NCBI GenBank assembly: GCA_040385875.1
Contig: JAZKGO010000004.1
Coordinates: forward strand, 1 to 64,000
Length of the DNA: 64,000 nucleotides
Source: JANMZR01 sp040385875
GTDB lineage: Bacteria; Bacteroidota; Bacteroidia; Cytophagales; Spirosomataceae
Direction: 5' to 3'
Position 1 is the first letter of the stretch, and the number at the start of each line of letters is the position of its first letter. Under the pieces are notes generated by a model. It ran no database searches. It had not been told where the DNA came from and saw only the letters and a program-made list of their open reading frames with translations. Made by a program: the position numbers and the translations under genes. Positions 36,123 through 43,647 of the stretch are shown here, in pieces.

Positions 36123-36743
36123 ATGAAAAGAAGAGATTATTTAAAAAACATAAGTTTAAGCTCACTAGGGTTGGCGGCATTTAACCCTGACTTGCAAGTT
36201 GCTGAGTTGCTTGAGGCACCCAAGGTACCCAAGAAAGTGTGGAACTATGGTCGAACTGACCCAGAGAAAAAACGTGATGCCGAGCTTTTTGCAAAGACTT
36301 TTTTTAATGCCCACGAAATGGCAACCATTAAAATTTTGGTGGATATTATTATTCCAGCTGATAGTCGTGGCCCATCGGCAAGTGCTACAGGAGTGCCTGA
36401 CTTTTTAGAGTTTATGGCAAAAGATAAGCCAGAATTACAAACTCCTATCCGTGGGGGCTTGCGTTGGTTGGATTCTGAATCCATCAAAAGATTTAATACT
36501 AAATTCAAATTGATTTCAGCTGCCCAACGTATTGAAATAGTGGAAGATATTGCATATCCGAAAAAAGTAAAACCAGGCTTTAGTCATGGTACAAATTTCT
36601 TTAGTTTGATGCGAAACCTTACGGCTACTGGCTATTGGAGCAGTAAAGAAGGCATAAAAGATATTGCCTACAAAGGTAATGTGCCCAATATGTGGGATGG
36701 AGTGCCTGCGGATATTTTAAAAGAATTTGGAGTAGGATATTGA
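36123..36743 (+). CDS. Gluconate 2-dehydrogenase subunit 3-family protein with Tat-like signal
   Basis: 206 residues. The N-terminus MKRRDYLKNISLSSLGLAAF has twin arginines followed by YLK, as in Tat signals, with a weak hydrophobic stretch. The body matches the gluconate dehydrogenase subunit 3 family (FNAHEMATIKILVDIIIPAD; GVPDFLEFMAKDKPELQ; FFSLMRNLTATGYWSSKEG). Small subunits of this type pair with GMC oxidoreductases and are thought to bring the folded complex through the Tat pathway. It lies 55 nt after the GMC gene and ends with a terminator that overlaps the convergent glycosyltransferase gene. Confidence 0.9.
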   Translation: MKRRDYLKNISLSSLGLAAFNPDLQVAELLEAPKVPKKVWNYGRTDPEKKRDAELFAKTFFNAHEMATIKILVDIIIPADSRGPSASATGVPDFLEFMAKDKPELQTPIRGGLRWLDSESIKRFNTKFKLISAAQRIEIVEDIAYPKKVKPGFSHGTNFFSLMRNLTATGYWSSKEGIKDIAYKGNVPNMWDGVPADILKEFGVGY

Positions 36744-36759
36744 TAGAGATTTTTTTTCG

Positions 36760-36807
36760 AATTCACAAGATTTATGGATTAGCAGTCGATAAGTCTTGTG
36801 AATTTTT
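36760..36807 (+). terminator. Terminator of the GMC operon, overlapping the convergent gene end
   Basis: Perfect 11-bp stem AATTCACAAGA (36760-36770) / TCTTGTGAATT (36794-36804) followed by T residues to 36807. The loop of 23 nt contains the stop codon of the convergent membrane glycosyltransferase (36772-36774), so the right arm is coding for that gene. Confidence 0.75.
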
Positions 36808-38088
36808 GTTTTTCAAAAAGTCCAAATAGAATAGCCCCAAAACCACTAAATATTCAAATCCAATCAACCACATATTTTCTTTGAATTCAGCATTTTGATA
36901 GGCTGAATAAGATAAAAATACCAAAAACGACCACCAAAGAGGATATTTAAAATTGGTAAAGGAAACAAAACAAACTATAGTTGATAAATACCAAGGATGA
37001 ACCGTAGTGGCCATAAAAAAGTAAATCGATAAAATCAATAAGGCTCTTTTCATAAATTGTAGATCTAGATTTAGAAAGCTTTGTTTTTTGAAACTAATCC
37101 ATAAAATAGTCAAAAAACCAATTAGAGAAAGTATAGGGCCAGCCACTTCAATGGGGTTATTATCATTTATCCAAATGCCTAAATATTTTACTAAATAATA
37201 TATGCTGGCATTGAACTCAAACTTTTGAAAATACAAATTCAAACTCTCTGAAATATTTCTAATTATCATTAAATTCAAAAATGGGATAAACGCCAATCCA
37301 ACAAAAGCCCCAACAGTTATTGCAAATAGAGTACCTCTTTTCCACCCTAGTCGACCGAAAATCAATGGTAAAAAAAGTAAGGGCAATAGCTTAATTAGGG
37401 CGGCACAGGCCAAAGAAATCGCTGATAAAAGTAGATATTTCGACAGACTTGGAAGGCAGATCAGAAAAAAGAAAGTGAGTAATACAAAAAAAATACTAAT
37501 CCCTTCAAAATGAATATTGCCCGTCAATTCAATAATGACTAAAGGATTTAAAGCATAAATCAAAGCTCTGTTTTTTTGTAGCTTAAAATAGCTTAAAATT
37601 TTGATTATCAAGTAAATAGAACCTATTTCCGCAAAAATAATTGTGCTTCTTAAAATGATAATATTTACCAAAACATTTCCTTTTGCAATAAAAGCAGCCA
37701 TACCAAAAACTAACTGTAAAAGCGGCGGATAGACCGAATAATAGTGTTTTGAATTGAGCCCATCATAAATAGCATTTTTGGTTAATTCAGAGGGTAAATA
37801 TTCAAATGGGTTGATACCGTCGTTCAACAAATTGCCGTCCCAAATAAATCTAAAATAATCATCAGAGAGGGCAGGAGTGGAGGCAATTAGAACAATTCGA
37901 AAAAAGACTATCGAAAGCCAATTAAACTCAAAGTATTTGATTGAATAATAATAAAGAATAAATAGTAAAGTAATATCAAAAATCAGAATAGGGAATTCCG
38001 TTCTTTCCAAAAAATAACCAATATGGAAATAGAGCAGGCTGGATGCTACCCATACAAATGCCTTACCATATTTTAAATGACCAATCAT
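36772..38088 (-). CDS. Multi-pass membrane mannosyltransferase-like protein (GT87/DUF2029 type)
   Basis: 438 residues with about 11-12 hydrophobic helices. After the first helices comes the loop SDDYFRFIWDGNLLNDGINP then FEYLP and HYYSVYPPLLQL, typical of C-type glycosyltransferases that use polyprenyl-phosphate sugars; Asp residues in the SDDYFRF loop are likely catalytic. The start ATG directly follows the TAA of the upstream GT2 gene (TAAATG), implying coupling. With its two neighbours it forms a glycan-building operon. The exact sugar and acceptor are unknown; the mannosyltransferase name rests on family resemblance. Confidence 0.8.
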   Translation of the reverse strand: MIGHLKYGKAFVWVASSLLYFHIGYFLERTEFPILIFDITLLFILYYYSIKYFEFNWLSIVFFRIVLIASTPALSDDYFRFIWDGNLLNDGINPFEYLPSELTKNAIYDGLNSKHYYSVYPPLLQLVFGMAAFIAKGNVLVNIIILRSTIIFAEIGSIYLIIKILSYFKLQKNRALIYALNPLVIIELTGNIHFEGISIFFVLLTFFFLICLPSLSKYLLLSAISLACAALIKLLPLLFLPLIFGRLGWKRGTLFAITVGAFVGLAFIPFLNLMIIRNISESLNLYFQKFEFNASIYYLVKYLGIWINDNNPIEVAGPILSLIGFLTILWISFKKQSFLNLDLQFMKRALLILSIYFFMATTVHPWYLSTIVCFVSFTNFKYPLWWSFLVFLSYSAYQNAEFKENMWLIGFEYLVVLGLFYLDFLKNKNSQDLSTANP

Positions 38089-39570
38089 TTATTTACTTCC
38101 AAAAAATCGATGAGATACTCCATAACCAAACACTGAGCAATACCCAAAAATCAACATTGCCAAAAATGGAATGGCCCCAATAGCCTGATGGCTAATTGCA
38201 AAAGCCATACTAAAAATAAAATAAATGCATAAAATTCCTTCCAACATAAAATAAAAATCGATTTTTGAATTGAGATATTTTTTGTTGACCCAACTATCAT
38301 TTCGAGTGTTGATATTGAATTTGGGCGTTCTGATAAAAGCCGTTTTTTTACCCCAATAACCTTGTAGTACTCCAATTGAGTTATACATAGACAAACCCAT
38401 CATAAAGGCCAAAAAGCGGGGATAAAAGCCCAAAAAATAAAAGAAATTTTGATTTTTTTGCCGGAATGATGTCCAAAAATAAATACCTAGAAACACGAAA
38501 CTAATTTGGAAATATTGGACAAAACCAATGTATTTGGCTATTTGTGGGTATTTTGACTGAATGATTAATACTGGAATAACGAGCAATGACGTAATGATCA
38601 ATCCTAAATAGGTAGCACTATTAGCCAAGTGATAAAAGCTGTGAATTTTCGTGCCAATACTTAGATTTTTATCCTTCAAAATTGTAAATAAAAGTTTCCG
38701 GGCACATTCGGCGGCTCCTTTTGCCCATCGATATTGTTGAGATTTCACCCCGTTTATCTCAGCTGGAAGTTCCGCAGGGTTGCCAATTTCTTCCAAATAT
38801 CTAAATTTCCAACCTTTAAGTTGAGCTCTATAACTCAAATCAAGGTCTTCAGTAAGACAATCAGCCGACCAGCCTCCGGCGTCATCAATACAGGTTTTCC
38901 GCCAAATACCTCCAGTGCCATTAAAATTCGAAAAGTACCCCCCTTTATTTCTACCAGCCTGATCTATGGAAAAATGCGCATCGAGTCCAAAAGCCTGTAA
39001 TTTTGTTAAAAGAGAGTAGCTTTCATTTAGATGCAACCAAGGAGTTTGCACCAGTCCAATTTTTTTATTTTCGAAATAAGGTATAGTTACTAATAAAAAA
39101 TCCGGATTGGGGATAAAATCAGCATCAAAAATAGCTATAAATTCACCTTTTGCCATTTTTGTACCCCAAGCCAAAGCACCAGCTTTGTAGCCAATTCTAT
39201 CAGTCCTTTGAATATGTGAAATAGAAAAGCCTATGTTTTTTAGAGATAAAATTTTATCTTTTAAAATAAGGCTGGTTTCATCAGTCGAATCATCCAATAC
39301 TTGTATTTCTAGCTTTTCAATTGGATAGTTAATTTTTGCAACAGACTCTAAAAGTCGGTTCACTACATATATTTCGTTAAAGATTGGCAATTGAATAGTG
39401 ACAAAAGGGAATTGCTCAATGGGAGAGTCAAGCATTAATGGGCTATGGCTTTTTAACTTTTTGCCATATAAATAATTATAAACCAAATGTAGCTGTGCTA
39501 GACTAAAACTGAACACAAATAATAGCGTGAAACTATAAATCAAAACAATAATTATAGCCCAAATTGGCAT
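38089..39570 (-). CDS. Membrane GT2 glycosyltransferase, cellulose-synthase-like
   Basis: 493 residues. N-terminal membrane helix about 5-30, GT2 catalytic domain about 55-285 with the processive signature: Asp93 in VLDDSTDET, FDADF (Asp149, Asp151), TEDLDLSYR (240-248) and QQYRW (278-282), followed by about four C-terminal helices (LANSATYLGLIITSLLVIPV; FFYFLGFYPRFLAFMMGL). This D,D,D,QxxRW set is that of cellulose synthase-like enzymes, which polymerise or add sugars at the inner membrane. It is 4 nt downstream of the small GT2 gene. Product unknown: a glucomannan- or exopolysaccharide-type glycan or a glycolipid. Confidence 0.88.
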   Translation of the reverse strand: MPIWAIIIVLIYSFTLLFVFSFSLAQLHLVYNYLYGKKLKSHSPLMLDSPIEQFPFVTIQLPIFNEIYVVNRLLESVAKINYPIEKLEIQVLDDSTDETSLILKDKILSLKNIGFSISHIQRTDRIGYKAGALAWGTKMAKGEFIAIFDADFIPNPDFLLVTIPYFENKKIGLVQTPWLHLNESYSLLTKLQAFGLDAHFSIDQAGRNKGGYFSNFNGTGGIWRKTCIDDAGGWSADCLTEDLDLSYRAQLKGWKFRYLEEIGNPAELPAEINGVKSQQYRWAKGAAECARKLLFTILKDKNLSIGTKIHSFYHLANSATYLGLIITSLLVIPVLIIQSKYPQIAKYIGFVQYFQISFVFLGIYFWTSFRQKNQNFFYFLGFYPRFLAFMMGLSMYNSIGVLQGYWGKKTAFIRTPKFNINTRNDSWVNKKYLNSKIDFYFMLEGILCIYFIFSMAFAISHQAIGAIPFLAMLIFGYCSVFGYGVSHRFFGSK

Positions 39571-39574
39571 AATT

Positions 39575-40261
39575 TCATATATATTTAAAAATGGTAAAAA
39601 TTATTTTATATCCGGCCAAAATTGTCCCTTTAACAGTACCTGATACTTTTGAAACTCCAATTCTGGTTCTATAATTTACTGGAATTTCAACCGATATAAG
39701 CTTGTTTTTTGCGGCTTTTACTTGCATCTCAACCGTCCACCCATAGGTTTCATCTAGCATATTTAACTGTAAAAGTGCCTCCCATTTTATAGCTCTAAAC
39801 GGCCCTAAATCAGTAAATTTCACTTTATAAAATAAGTATATAAGTCTGGTAGCCAGCCAATTACCAAATATTTGCGGAATGGTCATAGATCCTCTTTGAC
39901 GGTTGCCTAATGCTCTCGATCCAATCACCATGTCTGCTTTTTTATCAATAATTGGTTGGATTAACTTCTCCAATTCTTCGGGATAATCCGAATAGTCGGC
40001 ATCCATAAAAATGATGAGATCGGGCTGATCTATTTTGTTTTTGAAATACTCAATGCCTTTTAAACATGCTGCTCCATAGCCTTGTTTCGACTCGTTTAGA
40101 ACGGTTGCTCCCGATTTTTTAGCCATTTCAGCAGTGCCATCTTTTGAATTGTTATTCACCACCACAATTTCATAAACCAATTGTAAGGGTATGTCGTTAA
40201 GTACTTTAGCAATCGATTTTTCTTCGTTGTATGCAGGAATTATTACACCTATTCTTTCCAT
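39575..40261 (-). CDS. GT2 glycosyltransferase, dolichyl-phosphate-mannose-synthase-like
   Basis: 228 residues, a compact GT-A fold with no membrane helices: VIIPAYNEEKSIAKVLNDIP at the start, MDADYSDYPEE (Asp87, Asp89 metal/nucleotide binding), GSRALGNRQRGSMTIPQIFG and DLGPFRAIKWEAL, which are DPM1-type motifs. It probably charges a polyprenyl phosphate with a sugar for the two membrane enzymes that follow in the operon. A perfect -7 box ends only 5 nt before the ATG, which would make the mRNA nearly leaderless. Confidence 0.88.
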   Translation of the reverse strand: MERIGVIIPAYNEEKSIAKVLNDIPLQLVYEIVVVNNNSKDGTAEMAKKSGATVLNESKQGYGAACLKGIEYFKNKIDQPDLIIFMDADYSDYPEELEKLIQPIIDKKADMVIGSRALGNRQRGSMTIPQIFGNWLATRLIYLFYKVKFTDLGPFRAIKWEALLQLNMLDETYGWTVEMQVKAAKNKLISVEIPVNYRTRIGVSKVSGTVKGTILAGYKIIFTIFKYI

Positions 40262-40266
40262 TTTTA

Positions 40267-40274
40267 CAAAGGTA
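40267..40274 (-). promoter_or_regulatory. Candidate -7 box for the glycosyltransferase operon
   Basis: Minus-strand TACCTTTG is a perfect match, ending five nucleotides before the ATG at 40261. The ATG cannot be moved downstream because the GT2 fold begins at residue 4. A TTG lies 15 nt upstream (40292-40290), shorter than usual spacing. Confidence 0.4.
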
Positions 40275-40380
40275 ATCGTATAGTTTGTTCAATCATTTTT
40301 TTATCCAAAATTAAAAACGGTTATATTCACAAAAGTTTTGACTAAAAAACTTCTTTGCTCGGTGATTGCACCTTTTATTA

Positions 40381-41178
40381 ATGAAAATCTCTTTTATCGG
40401 TTCTGGTAATGTGGCTTGGCATATGTCACAAGCTTTTGAAGACAGTGGCCATGCGATTTGTGAAGTGTACAGTCGCAAATTGCAGAATGCCAAAGTGTTG
40501 GTTAAAAAGCTCTTTGATGCCAAAGCTGTTTCAGATCTTGATTTTACCGATTCAGAAGCCGAACTATTTGTATTAGCAATTAAGGATGATGCTATTGGAG
40601 AGGTTTTAGATCAGTTGATTTTACCTGAAAATGCAATTTTAGTGCATACTTCTGGGTCTAAACCAATGGATGTTTTAGAACTGTGGACGGAAGATAATGT
40701 TGATTTAAATGTAAAAATTGGAGTTTTTTATCCATTGATGACTTTCTCAAAAGAAAAGAAACTCAACTTTAGCCAAGTCCCGCTTTGTATTGAGGCAGAT
40801 AATGACCAAACTGAAACCATTTTGGTCGGAATAGCACAAAAAATGAGCTCAATAGTTTATTTGGTGGATTCTGAAGAACGAAAAATCCTTCATTTGGCCG
40901 CTGTTTTCTCGAACAATTTTGTCAATCATTTATTGGCAATTACCCAAGATATTTTGATAGATCACAATTTAGAAATGAGGCTTTTAAAGCCAATTATTCA
41001 AGAAACAATTTCAAAAGCTTTACTGGCGGAAGATATCAACGAAGTACAAACTGGGCCTGCCCAAAGAGGCGACCAAAAAATAATCAAAAGCCAACTTCAA
41101 CTTTTGAGAGCTAAACCAGAAGCTGAAAAAATTTATAGAATCATGAGTGAAAGTATTTTCAACCATTTTAATCCCTAA
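40381..41178 (+). CDS. Rossmann-fold DUF2520 protein (putative NADP-dependent oxidoreductase)
   Basis: 265 residues from the ATG at 40381; an in-frame TTG upstream is less likely because the Rossmann strand MKISFIGSGNVAWHM starts exactly here. GxGxxA (GSGNVA) binds NAD(P); the middle LVHTSGSKPMDVLE and GVFYPLMTFSKEKKLNF and the C-terminal helical DUF2520 domain (AAVFSNNFVNHLLAITQDIL; TGPAQRGDQKII) match the family, related to ketopantoate and pyrroline-carboxylate reductases. Substrate unknown. It is 27 nt upstream of the KdsC-type phosphatase gene, a pairing often seen in Bacteroidota. Confidence 0.85.
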   Translation: MKISFIGSGNVAWHMSQAFEDSGHAICEVYSRKLQNAKVLVKKLFDAKAVSDLDFTDSEAELFVLAIKDDAIGEVLDQLILPENAILVHTSGSKPMDVLELWTEDNVDLNVKIGVFYPLMTFSKEKKLNFSQVPLCIEADNDQTETILVGIAQKMSSIVYLVDSEERKILHLAAVFSNNFVNHLLAITQDILIDHNLEMRLLKPIIQETISKALLAEDINEVQTGPAQRGDQKIIKSQLQLLRAKPEAEKIYRIMSESIFNHFNP

Positions 41179-41205
41179 AATTTATTAAAGTCTTAAAAAT
41201 AGTTT

Positions 41206-41718
41206 ATGCAAAAAGAAGAATTTGAGCAACGATTAAAACATATTACCAATTTTATATTTGATGTAGATGGAGTGATGACAGATGGAACTTTGGGAAGCTT
41301 GGCTTCTGGTGAGATGTTTCGTACTTTTCATGTGCGTGATGGCTATGCTTTTGAGAGAGCCGTAAAGGCTGGATATCGAATTTGTATCATTACTGGTGGT
41401 AATCAGGAAGGGGTAGCCAAGAGAATGGAGTATCTGAAAATCAAGGATTTATATATGGGTTCAGGGGGTAATTCGAAGCTATCAATTTATGAAAAATATA
41501 TTTCTGAAAATAATTTATCAGAGACAGAAATATTGTATATGGGGGATGATATCCCTGATTTTGAAGTAATGGAGAAAGAGACTGTATTGAGTATTGCGCC
41601 CAAAGATGCAGTGAAAGAAATTAAAAAGGTAGCGGACTTTATCACCTCAAAAAAAGGGGGTAAAGGTGCTGTAAGAGAAATAATCGAATTAGTAATGAAA
41701 GCACAGGGAAAATGGTAA
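41206..41718 (+). CDS. KdsC-type HAD phosphatase (3-deoxy-manno-octulosonate-8-phosphate phosphatase)
   Basis: 170 residues, cap-less HAD phosphatase of the KdsC type. The nucleophile Asp19 and acid/base Asp21 are in FIFDVDGVMTDG; motif II TGG (IITGGNQEGVAKRM), Lys in the GNSKL region and motif III YMGDDIPDFEVME follow. The family dephosphorylates Kdo-8-phosphate in lipopolysaccharide core synthesis, working as a tetramer; length is normal. Related phosphatases act on other sugar-acid phosphates, so the substrate is likely but not certain. Confidence 0.88.
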   Translation: MQKEEFEQRLKHITNFIFDVDGVMTDGTLGSLASGEMFRTFHVRDGYAFERAVKAGYRICIITGGNQEGVAKRMEYLKIKDLYMGSGGNSKLSIYEKYISENNLSETEILYMGDDIPDFEVMEKETVLSIAPKDAVKEIKKVADFITSKKGGKGAVREIIELVMKAQGKW

Positions 41719-41804
41719 AGCTCTCCAACCCACGGTGGGAGCATAAAGAGGAAAAATTGATTTAATTAAAATAAAAACTAATTCCCCCATGGGGTAATAG
41801 GGCA
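41719..41804. repeat. GC-rich palindromes between kdsC-type gene and mpl
   Basis: Two compact palindromes stand out from the AT-rich background: CCCACGGTGGG (41729-41739), within a larger imperfect stem GCTCTCC...GGGAGC, and CCCCATGGGG (41785-41794), which ends 10 nt before the mpl ATG. No T tract follows, so they are not ordinary terminators. They look like remnants of a dispersed palindromic element or a translational control hairpin. Confidence 0.45.
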
Positions 41805-43166
41805 ATGCAAAAAATACACTTCATATCTATAGGTGGAGCAGCCATGCACAATTTGGCGATAGTGCTCAAAAATAAGGGTCATGAGATTACTGGTTCAGAC
41901 GATGAGATTTATGAGCCATCAAAATCCTATTTAGCCAAAAATGGAATTTTGCCAAAAGAAATTGGTTGGAATACCGAAAATATTCATTCTGGTTTAGATT
42001 GTATCCTGTTGGGAATGCATGCCAGAGTGGATAATCCTGAGCTATTAAAAGCACAACAATTAGGCATAAAAATATTTTCCTATCCTGAATATATTTATTC
42101 GCAAAGTCTTGATAAGCAACGTATTGTAATAGCTGGTAGTCATGGAAAAACCACTATCACCTCCATTTTGATGCATGTTTTGAAATCGGTTGGGAAGAAA
42201 TTTGACTATTTGGTTGGCTCTCGATTGGAAGGTTTTGAAACAATGGCAAGTTTAACAGACGCTCCCATAATTATTATTGAAGGGGATGAATATTTATCAT
42301 CGCCAATTGACAGAGTCCCTAAATTTTTGCACTATCACCCACACATCGTATTGATTAGTGGCATCGCCTGGGATCATATCAACGTATTTCCTGAATTTGA
42401 TGAATATGAGAGACAATTTGAACTTTTAGCTGATTCAGTGCCAAAAGCAGGAACCATTTATTATGATGATACTGACGATTTAGTGTCAATAATTGGAGCT
42501 AAAGATCGACCCGATGTGAAGCATAAACCCTACGAGGCACATCCTTATAAAGTAGAGGGAGGTAAAGCAATACTATTGACGAAATCAGTTGGTGAGCAGC
42601 CTTTAGAACTTTTTGGCGAGCATAACATGAAAAATTTGATGGGGGCCAAGTTAATTTTAGAAGATTTAGGGATATTGGAAACAGATATTTACAAAGCTTT
42701 TGGAACTTTTAAAGGCGCAGCCAAACGTTTGGAATTAATTGGGAATAATAATTATACTCAAATCTATAGAGATTTTGCCCACGCTCCTTCAAAAGTGAAA
42801 GCCACTACCAATGCATTGAAAGAATTATACCCCAAAAGGAAATTGGTGGCTTGCTTTGAGTTGCATACTTACAGTAGCTTGAACCTGAAATTTTTGCCAG
42901 AATATCACGAAACCTTGGAGCAGGCTGACTTACAAATAGTTTTTTTTAGCCCAAAAACATTGGAAATCAAGCATTTAGAGCCAATTACTGAGGAGGCTAT
43001 ACGAAAAGCTTTTGGGAATAAAGAGATGCTGATTTTTACGAACTCAGAACTGCTTGAGTCCTTTTTATCAGAACAAGGTTGGGAAAACACAAACTTGCTT
43101 TTAATGTCGTCAGGAACGTTCGGAGAAATGAATTTGGAAAATTTGACAGCGAAAATTCTAAATTAG
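41805..43166 (+). CDS. mpl: UDP-N-acetylmuramate:L-alanyl-gamma-D-glutamyl-meso-diaminopimelate ligase
   Basis: 453 residues, Mur ligase family. Mpl recycles cell-wall tripeptide by joining it to UDP-MurNAc with ATP. The N-terminal Rossmann start HFISIGGAAMHNLAIVLKNK, P-loop GSHGKTTITS (111-120), central EGDEYLSSPIDRVPKFLHY and C-terminal YRDFAHAPSKVKATTNALKE and FELHTYSSLNLKF are diagnostic for Mpl rather than MurC (the start IGGAAM instead of GIGGxGMS). It lies 86 nt after the KdsC-type gene, probably in the same transcript, with a palindrome close to its start codon. Confidence 0.92.
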   Translation: MQKIHFISIGGAAMHNLAIVLKNKGHEITGSDDEIYEPSKSYLAKNGILPKEIGWNTENIHSGLDCILLGMHARVDNPELLKAQQLGIKIFSYPEYIYSQSLDKQRIVIAGSHGKTTITSILMHVLKSVGKKFDYLVGSRLEGFETMASLTDAPIIIIEGDEYLSSPIDRVPKFLHYHPHIVLISGIAWDHINVFPEFDEYERQFELLADSVPKAGTIYYDDTDDLVSIIGAKDRPDVKHKPYEAHPYKVEGGKAILLTKSVGEQPLELFGEHNMKNLMGAKLILEDLGILETDIYKAFGTFKGAAKRLELIGNNNYTQIYRDFAHAPSKVKATTNALKELYPKRKLVACFELHTYSSLNLKFLPEYHETLEQADLQIVFFSPKTLEIKHLEPITEEAIRKAFGNKEMLIFTNSELLESFLSEQGWENTNLLLMSSGTFGEMNLENLTAKILN

Positions 43167-43170
43167 TAAA

Positions 43171-43275
43171 CTAAATTCCTAGCTTATCTTTTGAACTATC
43201 GTTATTTCCAGTGAAAGAAAAGATAACACCTGATGCAATAACTGCCAATGCGATGAATGATATGGTTCTTAACAT
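43171..43275 (-). CDS. Small 34-residue membrane protein
   Basis: ATG at 43275 reads MLRTISFIALAVIASGVIFS, then FTGNNDSSKDKLGI and a TAG. One hydrophobic helix (residues 4-21) with a positively charged N-terminus and a polar C-terminal tail is a typical small membrane protein or a lone signal-peptide-like ORF. The stop is 4 nt from the mpl stop, convergent. No function can be assigned and it may be missed by automatic annotation. Confidence 0.5.
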   Translation of the reverse strand: MLRTISFIALAVIASGVIFSFTGNNDSSKDKLGI

Positions 43276-43647
43276 GATTTTTTTGTTTAAATGATTGAAA
43301 TTATCTCTTTGTTTGAATGATAACGATTTTTATATTCTTTAAATTATTCAATTCAGAAATTTTTATTCTGAAACCTATTCCTAACTGAATTCTTGACAAT
43401 ATTAAGTATTGAATCCATACAAAGCATTAAAATAGAGTTAAAACAGGTATTTTTACTTAAAAAATACGCAGAATTACCTTTAAATGAATCAGGTATTTAG
43501 GGAACATTATTTACTATTTTCAAAGACAAATCAAAAAAGTCATATTTTGGACAAATTTATTTTGATTGGCTTACAACCAATAGGTAATTTTTCACGTTTA
43601 TTGTAATTAGAATGTCTCAATAATTATATTTCAAAAAAAGAATATTG
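43276..43647. other. Intergenic region upstream of the S41 protease gene
   Basis: 372 bp between divergent starts (small membrane protein leftward, S41 protease rightward). AT-rich; I see no perfect TAnnTTTG box, hairpin or RNA gene. Confidence 0.4.

Noticed and set aside
41785..41794. CCCCATGGGG as a terminator of the kdsC-type gene
   Set aside because: There is no T tract and it lies next to the mpl start; listed as a palindrome instead.
43645..43647. TTG start one codon before the S41 protease ATG
   Set aside because: The ATG at 43648 gives a standard lipoprotein signal and is the stronger start codon.
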